Source: Methylobacterium sp. (GTDB lineage Bacteria > Pseudomonadota > Alphaproteobacteria > Rhizobiales > Beijerinckiaceae). From it: a stretch of DNA of 32,496 nucleotides. The notes below the pieces were generated by a model, which made no database searches, had not been told where the DNA came from, and saw nothing but the letters and a program-made list of their open reading frames with translations. Position numbers and translations under genes: made by a program. Location of the stretch: NCBI RefSeq assembly GCF_028290105.1, contig NZ_JAQGKL010000002.1:1-32496 (forward strand), read 5' to 3'. Positions 1 through 7,890 of this stretch are shown here, piece by piece (within the stretch, counting starts at the first letter, position 1; every line of letters starts with the position of its first letter).

Positions 1-794
1 TCGCTGGTGAGGCTGAAGGCCCGGATCGCGGAATCGTGCCGGTTCACGTCGTGATGGTGATGTCCGTGCGCGTGATGATGTCCGTGCGCGTGATGATGTC
101 CTTGCGCCGCGTGTTCGTCCGCGCCGAGCCAGTCGCGTACATCGGCCCCCTTGCCCGTCAGACCGAACAGGCCGCCGAGGAGCGTGCTCGGGTCCACCGA
201 GGCGGCATGGATCGGCGCCGTGGGGTTCAGGGTCCGCAGGCGGGCCTCCAGGGCTGTGCCATCGTCGGAGGCGAGGTCACGCTTGCCCAGCACCAGATGG
301 TCGGCCACCGCCACCTGGCGCACGGCCTCCCCATGCCTGTCGAGGGTCGAGGCGCCGTTCACCGCATCGACCACCGTGACGACCCCCTGCAGGCGGTACC
401 GGATGACCAGATACGGATGGTAGATCAGCGCGTGCAGGATCGGGGCGGGGTCGGCGAGACCCGTCGTCTCGATCACCACCCGGCGGAAGGGCTGGATGCG
501 ACCGTTGTCGCGCTTGCGCAGCAGGTCTTCCAGAGTGGTGATCAGGTCTCCCCGCACCGTGCAGCACAGGCACCCGGCGCCCAGCAGGACCATGTCCTCG
601 TCGATGGTCTCGATCAGCAGGTGATCGAGGCCGATCTCGCCGAATTCGTTGACGATCACCACGGTGTCGGCGAGCGCGGGGTCGCGCAGCATCCGGTTGA
701 GCAAGGTCGTCTTGCCGGCGCCGAGGAACCCCGTGAGGACGGTGAGCGGAATTGGTTCGGGCGCGCGCGGATCGGGCTTGGACAAGTCGGTCAT
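1..794 (-). CDS. COG0523 (CobW-family) GTPase, His-rich; C-terminus cut by window edge
   Basis: Probable metal-insertion GTPase of the G3E/COG0523 family, which hydrolyses GTP to deliver metal (zinc, cobalt or other) to client proteins in the cytoplasm. The 264 codons visible hold a Walker A loop (GFLGAGKTT, residues 22-30), the family's CxCC metal motif (CLCC, 75-78), a switch-like ETTGLADP (109-116), and GKRD (170-173) where the guanine-specificity motif N/TKxD is expected. A histidine-rich linker (about 228-253) is built from an 18-base repeat and probably binds metal. The C-terminal CobW domain starts at the window edge and is missing. The ATG at 794 has a GGGG-rich stretch ahead of it. 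A Zur-box-like palindrome lies 45 bases upstream, so zinc limitation probably induces it. The zinc role rests on that site and the His tract; a cobalt (CobW) role is less likely but not excluded, since cobS/cobT lie elsewhere in the window. Confidence 0.9.
   Translation of the reverse strand, partial: MTDLSKPDPRAPEPIPLTVLTGFLGAGKTTLLNRMLRDPALADTVVIVNEFGEIGLDHLLIETIDEDMVLLGAGCLCCTVRGDLITTLEDLLRKRDNGRIQPFRRVVIETTGLADPAPILHALIYHPYLVIRYRLQGVVTVVDAVNGASTLDRHGEAVRQVAVADHLVLGKRDLASDDGTALEARLRTLNPTAPIHAASVDPSTLLGGLFGLTGKGADVRDWLGADEHAAQGHHHAHGHHHAHGHHHHDVNRHDSAIRAFSLTS
51..101. repeat. 18-base tandem repeat coding the His-rich linker
   Basis: Two exact copies of an 18-base unit (66-83 and 84-101) preceded by a 15-base diverged partial copy (51-65). 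Read on the minus strand each unit codes Gly-His-His-His-Ala-His, giving the metal-binding-like tract of the COG0523 GTPase. It is a coding repeat; unit number may vary between strains by slippage. Confidence 0.85.
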
Positions 795-838
795 GCCCCT
801 GGCCTACCCCGCCCGGCCGCCACGCTCAATCCTTTGTC

Positions 839-854
839 GATGTTATAACGTTAC
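839..854 (-). promoter_or_regulatory. Zur-box-like palindrome upstream of the COG0523 gene
   Basis: The sequence GATGTTATAACGTTAC is centred on the perfect 8-base palindrome GTTATAAC (842-849) and stands out as AT-rich in GC-rich DNA. It resembles the proteobacterial Zur consensus, a palindrome around ATGTTATAACAT. It sits 45 bases before the start codon of the minus-strand His-rich GTPase, where a repressor would block the promoter. The assignment comes from similarity to the known motif plus the nature of the downstream gene; a Zur gene is not in the window. Confidence 0.65.
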
Positions 855-894
855 TGAAATCGGCGCTCTACCGGTCGGGCTTTCGACGGGCGGA

Positions 895-2418
895 TCAGTC
901 GTCCGCCCCCCTGCTGGCCGACTTGGCGGGCTTCGCCCCCTTGGCGCTCGCCTTGACCGGCTTGTGCTCGACCTTGGCTTCGGGCTTCGAGGTCGCCTTC
1001 GCGGCCGGCTTCTTAATCGCGCCGACCTTCAGTTTGGACGCGCCCTCCATCACTGGGGTGGAAGTGGCCGGCGCATAGGCACTGGCGCTGGACGGAACGC
1101 CGGACTTGCCCCGGACCGAACCCTTCTTCGGGTCAGGCTTGGCGGCGACCTTCGTCGAACCGGCAGCGGAGGCCTTGGCCTCCCGGGCAGCCTCGCGTTT
1201 GGCCGCGACAGCCTCGAGCTTGGCCTTCCGGGCTTCCGCGACCTTGGCGGCCCGCTCGGCCTTGTCGGCCTCTTCCTGCTCGTTCAGGGCGATCGCACCC
1301 TCGGCCGGGTCGCGGCCGATCCAGACCAGGATCGGCTGCAGGGGTGCGCGCGGCGGCAGGGCGCGGTTGCGAAGCGCCGCACTGTTCATGGTGGCGAAGG
1401 CAAGCGCAGCGGAGGGCGGAGCGGCCGCGGCCATGAGCTGCGCGTTGGCGTTGTCGGCGCTGGCCCCGGCGGCACCCGCGCTCGCCGTGATGGCGCCCTG
1501 GCCTTCGTCGACGGGCATCGGCTTGCGCTTGTCGCAGATGTAGGGGCGCATGTCCGGCGGCTCGGACAGGTTCGAGGCCGGCAGCGCGTCGAGGCTCTGC
1601 GCACCCCAGCCGGGGGACTGGCCGAAGCCGTAGTCGAACAGGTCGGAGGCCTTGAGGTCACGCTCCCGGGCGCTCGGCTGGCCCATCACCACGGTGAGGA
1701 TGCGTCGTCCGTTGCGCGTGGCCGTGGCCACGACGTTGAAGCCGCCCGAGCAGATGAAGCCGGTCTTCATGCCGTCGGCGCCGGCATAGCGGCCCAGCAG
1801 GCCGTTGTGGTTGGCCATCACCGAGCGGCCGAACTGGATGGCGCTGATCGAGAACAGGGCACGACTCTCGGGAAAGTCGCGGACGAGGGCGCGGCCTAGA
1901 ACCGCCATGTCGCGCGCCGAGGTCCACTGCCGTGCGTCCGGCAGGCCGTTCGGGTTGGTCCAGCGGCTCTCGCGCATGCCGATGCGCTGGGCGGTCTCGT
2001 TCATCATCGCGGCGAAGCCCTCGATGGAGCCGCCGAGGTTCTCGCCGATGGCCCAGGCGACATCGTTGGCAGACTTGACCATGATGATCTTGAGGGCGTT
2101 GTCGAGGGTGAGCTTGGTGCCGGGCCGGAACCCCATCTTCGAGGGCGGTTCGGCGGCGGCCGCCGGCGAGATGGTGATCAGCGAATCGAGGGAAAGCCGG
2201 CCCTGGCGCACCATGTCGAGGGCGACGTAGGTGGTCATCAGCTTGGTGATCGAGGCCGGAAACCACGGGTCCGTCGCGGCCTGACTGTAGATCACCTTGC
2301 CGGAATCGACCTCCACCACGAGGATCGGCGCCGTCACGGCGCCGGCCGAACCGGCGCCCAGCAGCCCCGCCGCCATCGCCAGACCGACGACGAAGCGCCT
2401 CAACAATCCGTTCGACAT
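895..2418 (-). CDS. dacA: D-alanyl-D-alanine carboxypeptidase (PBP5/DacA type) with long basic tail
   Basis: Low-molecular-weight penicillin-binding protein that trims the terminal D-Ala from peptidoglycan pentapeptides in the periplasm. An N-terminal signal peptide is visible (hydrophobic residues about 8-27, Ala-rich cleavage region). All three active-site motifs are present: SITK (Ser56, Lys59), SAN (116-118) and KTG (218-220). The peptidase domain covers about residues 28-275. At 507 residues it is about 100 longer than typical family members. The extra part is a charged Glu/Ala/Lys stretch (about 380-418, possibly helical), then a Lys/Ala/Ser/Pro-rich basic tail to the end. This tail may bind the wall or another envelope partner, but its role is unknown. 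The ATG at 2418 begins right at the signal peptide. It is co-directional with the COG0523 gene, 100 bases downstream. Confidence 0.93.
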   Translation of the reverse strand: MSNGLLRRFVVGLAMAAGLLGAGSAGAVTAPILVVEVDSGKVIYSQAATDPWFPASITKLMTTYVALDMVRQGRLSLDSLITISPAAAAEPPSKMGFRPGTKLTLDNALKIIMVKSANDVAWAIGENLGGSIEGFAAMMNETAQRIGMRESRWTNPNGLPDARQWTSARDMAVLGRALVRDFPESRALFSISAIQFGRSVMANHNGLLGRYAGADGMKTGFICSGGFNVVATATRNGRRILTVVMGQPSARERDLKASDLFDYGFGQSPGWGAQSLDALPASNLSEPPDMRPYICDKRKPMPVDEGQGAITASAGAAGASADNANAQLMAAAAPPSAALAFATMNSAALRNRALPPRAPLQPILVWIGRDPAEGAIALNEQEEADKAERAAKVAEARKAKLEAVAAKREAAREAKASAAGSTKVAAKPDPKKGSVRGKSGVPSSASAYAPATSTPVMEGASKLKVGAIKKPAAKATSKPEAKVEHKPVKASAKGAKPAKSASRGADD

Positions 2419-2762
2419 CTGGCCTGTCTCAAGAAGGGTTGCCCCGGCCCGATCGAGTATCGGTCCGCGCGGGTGAGCCGGTCAACGGCCAAGCTTCGGT
2501 CCGCCCTCGCTAGCATGCACGGGCAATCGGGTCGCGACGTGGATGTTCATCAAGTCCCGTTCCGTGGCGAGAGCATGGCGAAGCCTCTCGCGGATGCGAG
2601 ATCCCGGCGATTTCATGGTATGAGCGCGCCCGATGCAGGGGTGCGCCGCACGCGCGGCCCGTGGCCCTTCGGCGGCGGCGCGCTTATCTGCGGGCACGAT
2701 CGCCAGGGATCGGAAAATCGGAGCGTCCGCCCGGAGCGTTGCTCGGCCGGCGCGGGAATGTG
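2419..2762. other. Intergenic region between dacA and queE (divergent promoters)
   Basis: A 344-base gap between divergently transcribed genes, so it should hold promoters for both. I see no convincing -35/-10 pair, tRNA, riboswitch fold or protein with recognisable features. Short open frames here on both strands look like GC-driven chance frames. No preQ1-type aptamer was recognised ahead of queE. Confidence 0.6.
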
Positions 2763-3395
2763 ATGGCTTACGCGGTCAAGGAACTCTTCCACACCCTTCA
2801 GGGCGAGGGTGCGCAGGCCGGACGGGCGGCGGTCTTCTGCCGTTTTGCCGGCTGCAATCTCTGGTCCGGCCGCGAGGAGGACCGGGCCAGCGCCGCCTGC
2901 TCCTTCTGCGACACCGACTTCGTCGGCCTGGATGGCGAGGGCGGCGGGCGCTTCGCCGCGCCGGAGGATCTGGCGCGGGCCATCGCTTCGACCTGGGCCG
3001 GCGGCTCGCGCCACCGCTACGTGGTGTTCACCGGCGGCGAGCCCCTGCTCCAGCTCGACCCGACGCTGATCGCGGCGGTCCACGCGCAGGGGTTCGAGAT
3101 CGCCGTGGAGACCAACGGCACGCTGCCGGCACCCGAGGGCATCGACTGGATCTGCGTCAGCCCCAAGGCCGGCAATCCTTTGGTGCAGCGCAGCGGTCAC
3201 GAACTGAAGCTGGTCTTCCCGCAGGTCGACGTCGACCCGGATGGGTTCGCGGATCTCGACTTCCGCCACCACTGGCTCCAGCCCATGGACGGGCCGGACC
3301 GGCTCGCCAATACGTCTGCGGCGGTCGCCTATTGCCGGCGCGACGCGCGCTGGCGCCTATCCTTGCAGACGCACAAGATCATCGGGATACCATGA
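2763..3395 (+). CDS. queE: 7-carboxy-7-deazaguanine synthase QueE (radical SAM)
   Basis: Radical SAM enzyme that converts 6-carboxy-5,6,7,8-tetrahydropterin to 7-carboxy-7-deazaguanine, the ring-contracting step of preQ0/queuosine synthesis. The 210-residue protein begins with the typical KELFHTLQGEG segment. Its 4Fe-4S ligands follow the unusual QueE spacing CX14CX2C (Cys31, Cys46, Cys49) instead of the classic CX3CX2C. A GGEP motif (91-94) lies in the SAM-binding region. I chose the ATG at 2763 because the frame upstream is Arg-rich and unlike the family. It is followed 64 bases later by queD and then queC on the same strand, so the three likely form one transcript. Confidence 0.95.
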   Translation: MAYAVKELFHTLQGEGAQAGRAAVFCRFAGCNLWSGREEDRASAACSFCDTDFVGLDGEGGGRFAAPEDLARAIASTWAGGSRHRYVVFTGGEPLLQLDPTLIAAVHAQGFEIAVETNGTLPAPEGIDWICVSPKAGNPLVQRSGHELKLVFPQVDVDPDGFADLDFRHHWLQPMDGPDRLANTSAAVAYCRRDARWRLSLQTHKIIGIP

Positions 3396-3459
3396 GCCCG
3401 TCACGCGCGGCGTCACAGCCCTCACGTCCTCGCCCGGCCGGGCCTCCAGGTTATTCGTC

Positions 3460-3825
3460 ATGAAGATCACCCAAGCCTTCACCTTCGAGGCGGCGCACCG
3501 CCTGCCGAACGTGCCCGAGACCCATCGCTGCCATCGCATGCACGGGCATTCCTATCGGGTCGAGCTGACGCTGTCGGGCGCGGTCGATCCCGCCACCGGC
3601 TGGGTGGTGGACTTCTTCGACGTGGAGCACGCCTTCGCGCCGGTGCTGGCCCGTCTCGACCATTATTGCCTCAACGAGATCGAGGGATTGGCGAACCCAA
3701 CCGCCGAGCACATCGCGGTCTGGATCTGGGAGCGCACCAAGGCGGCCCTGCCGGCGCTCTCCTCCGTGAAGGTGTATGAGACGCCGATGTCCTGGGCCGA
3801 GTACGAGGGCGACACCAAGCCATGA
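3460..3825 (+). CDS. queD: 6-carboxy-5,6,7,8-tetrahydropterin synthase QueD
   Basis: Converts 7,8-dihydroneopterin triphosphate to 6-carboxytetrahydropterin, the substrate of QueE. The 121-residue protein is the normal size for this T-fold enzyme. Zinc ligands are visible as His13 (AAHRL) and the HGH pair His28/His30; Cys24 just before them is the expected catalytic cysteine, and Glu107 (ETP) the pterin-anchoring glutamate. The ATG at 3460 matches the family start ([14 protein letters not shown]); the open frame extends upstream but has no family likeness there. Its stop codon overlaps the queC start by four bases (ATGA), implying translational coupling. Confidence 0.95.
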   Translation: MKITQAFTFEAAHRLPNVPETHRCHRMHGHSYRVELTLSGAVDPATGWVVDFFDVEHAFAPVLARLDHYCLNEIEGLANPTAEHIAVWIWERTKAALPALSSVKVYETPMSWAEYEGDTKP

Positions 3826-4541
3826 GCGCGGGCGGCGCCCTGGTCCTGTTCTCGGGGGGACAGGATTCCACAACCTGCCTCGCCTGGGCGCTCGAGCGCT
3901 TCGACCGGGTGGAGACGTTGGGCTTCGATTACGGCCAGCGCCACCGGATCGAACTCGAGTGCCGAGACACCCTGCGGACGGGGATCGCTGCCCTGAAACC
4001 CGAATGGGCCGCGCGCCTCGGCGACGACCATACCCTCGCCCTCGACGCGCTCGGCCGGGTCTCAGAGACGGCACTGACCCGCGACACCGCCATCGCCTTC
4101 GAGGCGGGCGGGTTGCCCAACACCTTCGTGCCCGGCCGCAACATCCTGTTCCTGACCTTCGCGGCGGCCCTGGCCTACCGGCGCTCCCTGACCCACATCG
4201 TCGGCGGCATGTGCGAGACGGATTATTCCGGCTACCCGGATTGCCGCGACGACACGATCAAGGCGCTACAGGTGGCGCTGAACCTCGGCATGGACCGGCG
4301 CTTCGTGCTGCACACGCCGCTGATGTGGATCGACAAGGCCGAGACCTGGGCCCTGGCGAACGACCTCGGCGGCCAGGCGCTCGTCGACCTCATCGTGGAG
4401 GACAGCCACACCTGCTACCTCGGCACGCGCGGCATGCGCCACGCCTGGGGCCACGGCTGCGGGCAATGCCCCGCCTGCGACCTGCGCGCGAGGGGTTTTT
4501 CGAAATTCACCGCCGAGGCCGTGCCCCCGTCCGACGCCTGA
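3822..4541 (+). CDS. queC: 7-cyano-7-deazaguanine synthase QueC
   Basis: ATP-dependent enzyme that converts 7-carboxy-7-deazaguanine to preQ0 using ammonia. The N-terminus has the PP-loop motif SGGQDS (residues 11-16) used for adenylation. The C-terminus has a zinc site of four cysteines (Cys198, Cys213, Cys216, Cys219) in the usual C...CxxCxxC spacing. Length is 239 residues, normal for the family. It starts inside the queD stop codon. It ends two bases before the convergent membrane-protein gene. The genes for the first step (folE) and last step (queF) of preQ1 synthesis are not in the window, and no 7-deazaguanine DNA-modification genes are nearby, so a tRNA queuosine role is the simplest reading. 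Confidence 0.95.
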   Translation: MSAGGALVLFSGGQDSTTCLAWALERFDRVETLGFDYGQRHRIELECRDTLRTGIAALKPEWAARLGDDHTLALDALGRVSETALTRDTAIAFEAGGLPNTFVPGRNILFLTFAAALAYRRSLTHIVGGMCETDYSGYPDCRDDTIKALQVALNLGMDRRFVLHTPLMWIDKAETWALANDLGGQALVDLIVEDSHTCYLGTRGMRHAWGHGCGQCPACDLRARGFSKFTAEAVPPSDA

Positions 4542-4543
4542 TC

Positions 4544-5116
4544 TCAGGCGGCGGACGTCCAGGGCCGCATCGCCTCCGGTCCGATGATGTCCATCGGCCG
4601 GACGTCGTTCGCGACCCCGCGCATGGCCTCGACGCCCTTCGGGAATCCACTGCGCCGTCCGTAATCCGCCCGCACGGCCTCGGACGGGTTGAGCGGCGCA
4701 TGCGAGAGCCCCTGGGCGCACAGGACATCGAGGGCGGTGACTCCGCCGAGGGCCGCGAGCGCGAACAGCGCGTTGCCCCGGTGCCGGTCGTCAGCGAGGC
4801 CGGGCAGTACGGTCGCGATGTCGAGTCCGTCCCCCGCCACGCGGGCCCAGATCCAGGGGGTCGGGTCCTGCGATCCGAGAATCCCGGCGCCCTGGACGAT
4901 CTCGCGGACGCCGTAGGCGCGCACCAGGGGGCCGGAGCGCGGCATGCCGAGCCACCGCGCGATGGCATCACCGCAGGTCACCTCGGCGACCCCGAGGGCG
5001 AGGGAGAACCAGCCGAGCCCGCGCGCGACCTGCAGCGTGGTCGGGTCCGGCCGACGCCGGCGATCCGACGTCAGGGGATGGGCGCTGGGCGCGGGGCGGG
5101 ACGGGGATGCTGGCAT
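4544..5116 (-). CDS. Small conserved membrane protein, function unknown (DUF4267-like)
   Basis: A 190-residue protein that I do not assign to a function. After a Pro/Arg-rich N-terminal stretch (about 1-28) it has roughly four hydrophobic helices: about 29-50, 64-82, 88-107 and 112-136. Motifs such as YGVREIVQGAGIL and WARVAGDGLDI resemble the membrane part of proteins annotated as DUF4267 or found fused to cyclase/dehydrase domains in related bacteria; this match is from memory. The rest (about 137-190) is soluble. The ATG at 5116 is supported by a strong AAGGAG ribosome-binding site. It lies 35 bases downstream of the zinc alcohol dehydrogenase on the same strand, so the two are probably co-transcribed. 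Confidence 0.75.
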   Translation of the reverse strand: MPASPSRPAPSAHPLTSDRRRRPDPTTLQVARGLGWFSLALGVAEVTCGDAIARWLGMPRSGPLVRAYGVREIVQGAGILGSQDPTPWIWARVAGDGLDIATVLPGLADDRHRGNALFALAALGGVTALDVLCAQGLSHAPLNPSEAVRADYGRRSGFPKGVEAMRGVANDVRPMDIIGPEAMRPWTSAA

Positions 5117-5151
5117 GCGGGGCTCCTTGGCAGCGGGGGACGGGCGGGCGA

Positions 5152-6324
5152 TCAGGGCCGGAGCACGACCTTGATGCAGTTGTCCTTCTTGTCGCGGAAC
5201 GTCTTGTAGAGCTCGGGGCCGTCCTCGAGACTGCCGCGGTGGGTGATGACGAAGGACGGATCGATCTGCCCGTCGGCGATCCGCTTGACGAGGTCGTCGG
5301 TCCAGCGGTTCACGTGGGTCTGGCCCGTTCGGACCGTGAGGCCCTTGTTCATCAGGGCACCCATGGGGATCTTGTCCACGAGCCCGCCATAGACACCGGG
5401 GATCGAGAGGATGCCGGCCGGGCGGCAGACATAGATCATCTCGCGCAACACCGTGGCCCGGTCGCTCTCCAGCATCAGCGCCTGCTTCACGCGGTCATAG
5501 GCCTGCTCCAGCGCGCGCGGCGCATGCGCCTCCATGCCGACGGCGTCGATGCACTTCTCCGGGCCCTTGCCGGCGGTGAGCTGGTTCAGGCGCTCCACCG
5601 TGCTCTCGGTGGAATTGTCGATGGTGATCGCCCCACCGGCGCGCGCCATCTCCAGCCGCTCGGGCACGCGGTCGATGCACACCACCTGCTTGGCACCGAG
5701 CAGGATCGCCGAGCGGATCGCCATTTGCCCGACGGGGCCCGCGCCCCAGATCGCCACCGTGTCGGTGGGCTGGATGTCGGCCTGCACCGCCGCCTGCCAT
5801 CCGGTGGGGAAGATGTCGCCGAGGAACAGCACCTGCTCGTCGGACAGCTCGTCCGGCACCTTGATGTGCGTCCTGTCCGCCATGGGCACGCGGACGTACT
5901 CGGCTTGGCCCCCCTGGTAGCCGCCGGTGAGGTGCGTGTAGCCGAACAGGCCGGCGGTCGGATGCCCGAAGGCCTTGGCGGCCAGATGTCCGTTGCGGTT
6001 CGAGCGCTCGCAGACCGAGAAGAACCCGCGCTTGCACTGATCGCACTCGCCGCAGGTGATGATGAACGGGATCACCACCCGCTCGCCCTTGCGCAGGGTG
6101 CCGTTGAGGCCCCGGCCGGTCTCCACCACCTCGCCCATGAACTCGTGGCCCATGACGTCGCCCTTCTCCATGCCGGGCATGAAGTGGTCGTAGAGGTGCA
6201 GATCCGAGCCGCAGATGGCGCAGGCCGTCACCTTGATGATCGCGTCCCGGTCGTCCTCGATCCGAGGATCCGGCACGGAGTCGCAGCGAATGTCCTGAGC
6301 ACCGTGCCAGACGAGGGCCTTCAT
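5152..6324 (-). CDS. Zinc-dependent alcohol dehydrogenase (MDR family, formaldehyde-dehydrogenase-like)
   Basis: Medium-chain zinc dehydrogenase of 390 residues that should oxidise an alcohol or aldehyde adduct with NAD(P)+. The catalytic-zinc region is visible (CGSD with Cys38, and GHE with His60/Glu61). The structural-zinc lobe has Cys91, Cys94, Cys97 and Cys105. The Rossmann fold has GAGPVG (194-199), followed by an Asp (CIDRVPE) at the end of the second strand that suggests NAD+ preference. The long insertion around residues 230-290 resembles the formaldehyde-dehydrogenase-like branch. The substrate cannot be read from sequence. The ATG at 6324 has a GGGAGAGAC ribosome-binding site; in-frame codons further upstream lack family likeness. 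It heads a unit with the small membrane protein downstream. Confidence 0.9.
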   Translation of the reverse strand: MKALVWHGAQDIRCDSVPDPRIEDDRDAIIKVTACAICGSDLHLYDHFMPGMEKGDVMGHEFMGEVVETGRGLNGTLRKGERVVIPFIITCGECDQCKRGFFSVCERSNRNGHLAAKAFGHPTAGLFGYTHLTGGYQGGQAEYVRVPMADRTHIKVPDELSDEQVLFLGDIFPTGWQAAVQADIQPTDTVAIWGAGPVGQMAIRSAILLGAKQVVCIDRVPERLEMARAGGAITIDNSTESTVERLNQLTAGKGPEKCIDAVGMEAHAPRALEQAYDRVKQALMLESDRATVLREMIYVCRPAGILSIPGVYGGLVDKIPMGALMNKGLTVRTGQTHVNRWTDDLVKRIADGQIDPSFVITHRGSLEDGPELYKTFRDKKDNCIKVVLRP

Positions 6325-6397
6325 CGTGTCTCTCCCGCATGTGGCGTAAGCGTCGCCGATGCTTCGAGAACCGAGCGGCGGCACGCGGGTTCGGCGC

Positions 6398-7321
6398 CTA
6401 TTTGCTGAACTTTGCTTTTTGCGAGGTCGCCTTTGATGCCAGCGCATCGCGCTCCGTCCGCAGAAGCTCGATCAGCCGTCCCACGAGGCGGCCGGCCGGG
6501 CGCCCCGCCGGGCGGATCAGCATCGTGTCGATCGGCAGGGCGGGACGGAACGGCCGCAGCACGATCGGCAAGCCGCCGAGTTCGCGCGCCGGCATGGGAT
6601 CGACGATGGCAAGCCCGAGCCCCTCGGCGACGAGGCCGCAGCGCGCGGCCGTGAACTGAGCCATCAGGGCAAAGCGCGGGGTCAGGCCGGCCTCCGCGAA
6701 CCGTGCCTCGACGGCCTCCTGGAACAGGCCGGGGCCGCCCGCGATCAGGGTTTCCCCGGAGAGATCCGCGACGCCGATCGCGCGTTTCCGCGCCAGAGGA
6801 TGCCGGCGCGGCACGGCGCAGACGGCATCGACGGTGAGGAAGGGCTCGGCCTCCACCCCCGCGTAACCGGACCGGGGCCGGGCGAGGCCGAGGTCGCACT
6901 GGCCCGAGGTGGCCCAGGCCCAGATCGTATCCGGGCTCGGCACATGGACCGCGATCCGGGCGCCCGGATGTTCGGCGACGAGCCCCCGGATCGCCCGTGG
7001 CAGCAGGCGGGCGGCGAGCGAGGGCTGGCAGGCGATGCGCAAGGGGCCGGTGCCGCGTTAGCGGATCTCGCGGGCGGCCTGGCGAAGGTGCTCCAGCCCC
7101 GCATAGGTCCCCTCGACCTCGCGGGCGAAAGCCTCCCCTTCCGGCGTCGGCAGGGCGCTTCCATGCCCCCGCAGGAACAGGGTCAGGCCGAGTTCGGCCT
7201 CGAGCTGCGCCATCGCCCGGCTCACATGCGGCTGGCCGATCCCGAGCATGGCGGCGGCTCGCGTCATCCCGCCATGGCGCATCACGGCGCGGAAGAGATC
7301 GAGATGGGCCGGGTTGATCAT
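6398..7321 (-). pseudogene. LysR-family transcriptional regulator interrupted by an in-frame TAA
   Basis: A full LysR-type regulator (308 codons including its stop) can be read in one frame except for a TAA at 7058-7060 (codon 88). The first 87 residues form the winged helix-turn-helix domain, with ...HGGMTRAAAMLGIGQPHVS... as the typical DNA-reading helices, followed by the start of the linker helix. After the stop, the frame resumes at once with GTGPLRIACQPSLAARLLP, the usual start of the effector-binding domain, and runs to 6398 with no further stop. There is no frameshift, so one base substitution (or a sequencing error) explains the break. The distal part might restart at a TTG at 7042, but no ribosome-binding site is seen. 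The gene is divergent from the DUF606 transporter, its likely former target. Confidence 0.85.
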
Positions 7322-7433
7322 GCCTGATCTGCATGGAAAAGGAGCGACCCGGCATTTGACGGCATGGCGCCCCGATGGTTGTCAAGGCGGAGACGCCGCC
7401 CCCGCGCTGCCCCACGAGAAGGCCCACGGCCCC

Positions 7434-7880
7434 ATGCTCACGCTCCTGGTTCCCATCGCCCTCTCGGTGCTGGCCGGCGCCAGCATCGTCGTCCAGCAGG
7501 CGCTGATCGCGAACCTGCGCCTCGCCCTGAACTCCTCCGCCTGGGCGGGCTTCATGAGCTACTTCGTCGGACTCCTGTGCATGGTGGTGCTGGCACTCGC
7601 CCTGCGCGATCCACTTCCCACCGCGAATGTCGCGGCCCGCATCCCGTGGTGGGCCTGGAGCGGCGGCTTCTTCGGGGCGATCTTCATCGCGCTGGCGACG
7701 ATCCTGGTGCCACATCTGGGAGCGGCGACCTTCCTGGCCCTCCTCGTCACCGGCCAGATGCTCGCCGCCGTGGCGTTCGACCATTTCGGCTGGCTCGGCC
7801 TCGCCCAGCGTGCCCTCGACGGACCGCGCCTGATCGGCGTCGCGATGCTGATCGGCGGCGTGATCCTGATCCGGCGGTGA
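7434..7880 (+). CDS. DMT-superfamily transporter, DUF606 (YdcZ) half-size type
   Basis: Small inner-membrane protein of 148 residues with about five hydrophobic segments: about 2-26, 36-58, 72-90, 94-116 and 130-146. The WWAWSGGFFGAIFIA stretch and the single five-helix unit are typical of the DUF606/EamA half-size transporters, which probably work as dimers. The substrate is unknown. The ATG at 7434 begins directly at the first membrane helix; the open frame further upstream reads as the divergent promoter region. It is divergent from the broken LysR gene, 112 bases away, an arrangement in which the regulator often controls the transporter. Confidence 0.85.
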   Translation: MLTLLVPIALSVLAGASIVVQQALIANLRLALNSSAWAGFMSYFVGLLCMVVLALALRDPLPTANVAARIPWWAWSGGFFGAIFIALATILVPHLGAATFLALLVTGQMLAAVAFDHFGWLGLAQRALDGPRLIGVAMLIGGVILIRR

Positions 7881-7890
7881 GCCGCCAGGA

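Noticed and set aside
66..101. CRISPR-like short repeats
   Set aside because: The two 18-base copies are adjacent with no spacers and code a His-rich linker in frame.
2473..2763. 96-codon plus-strand open frame before queE
   Set aside because: No ribosome-binding site, no family likeness and a composition typical of chance frames; it merely runs into the queE start.
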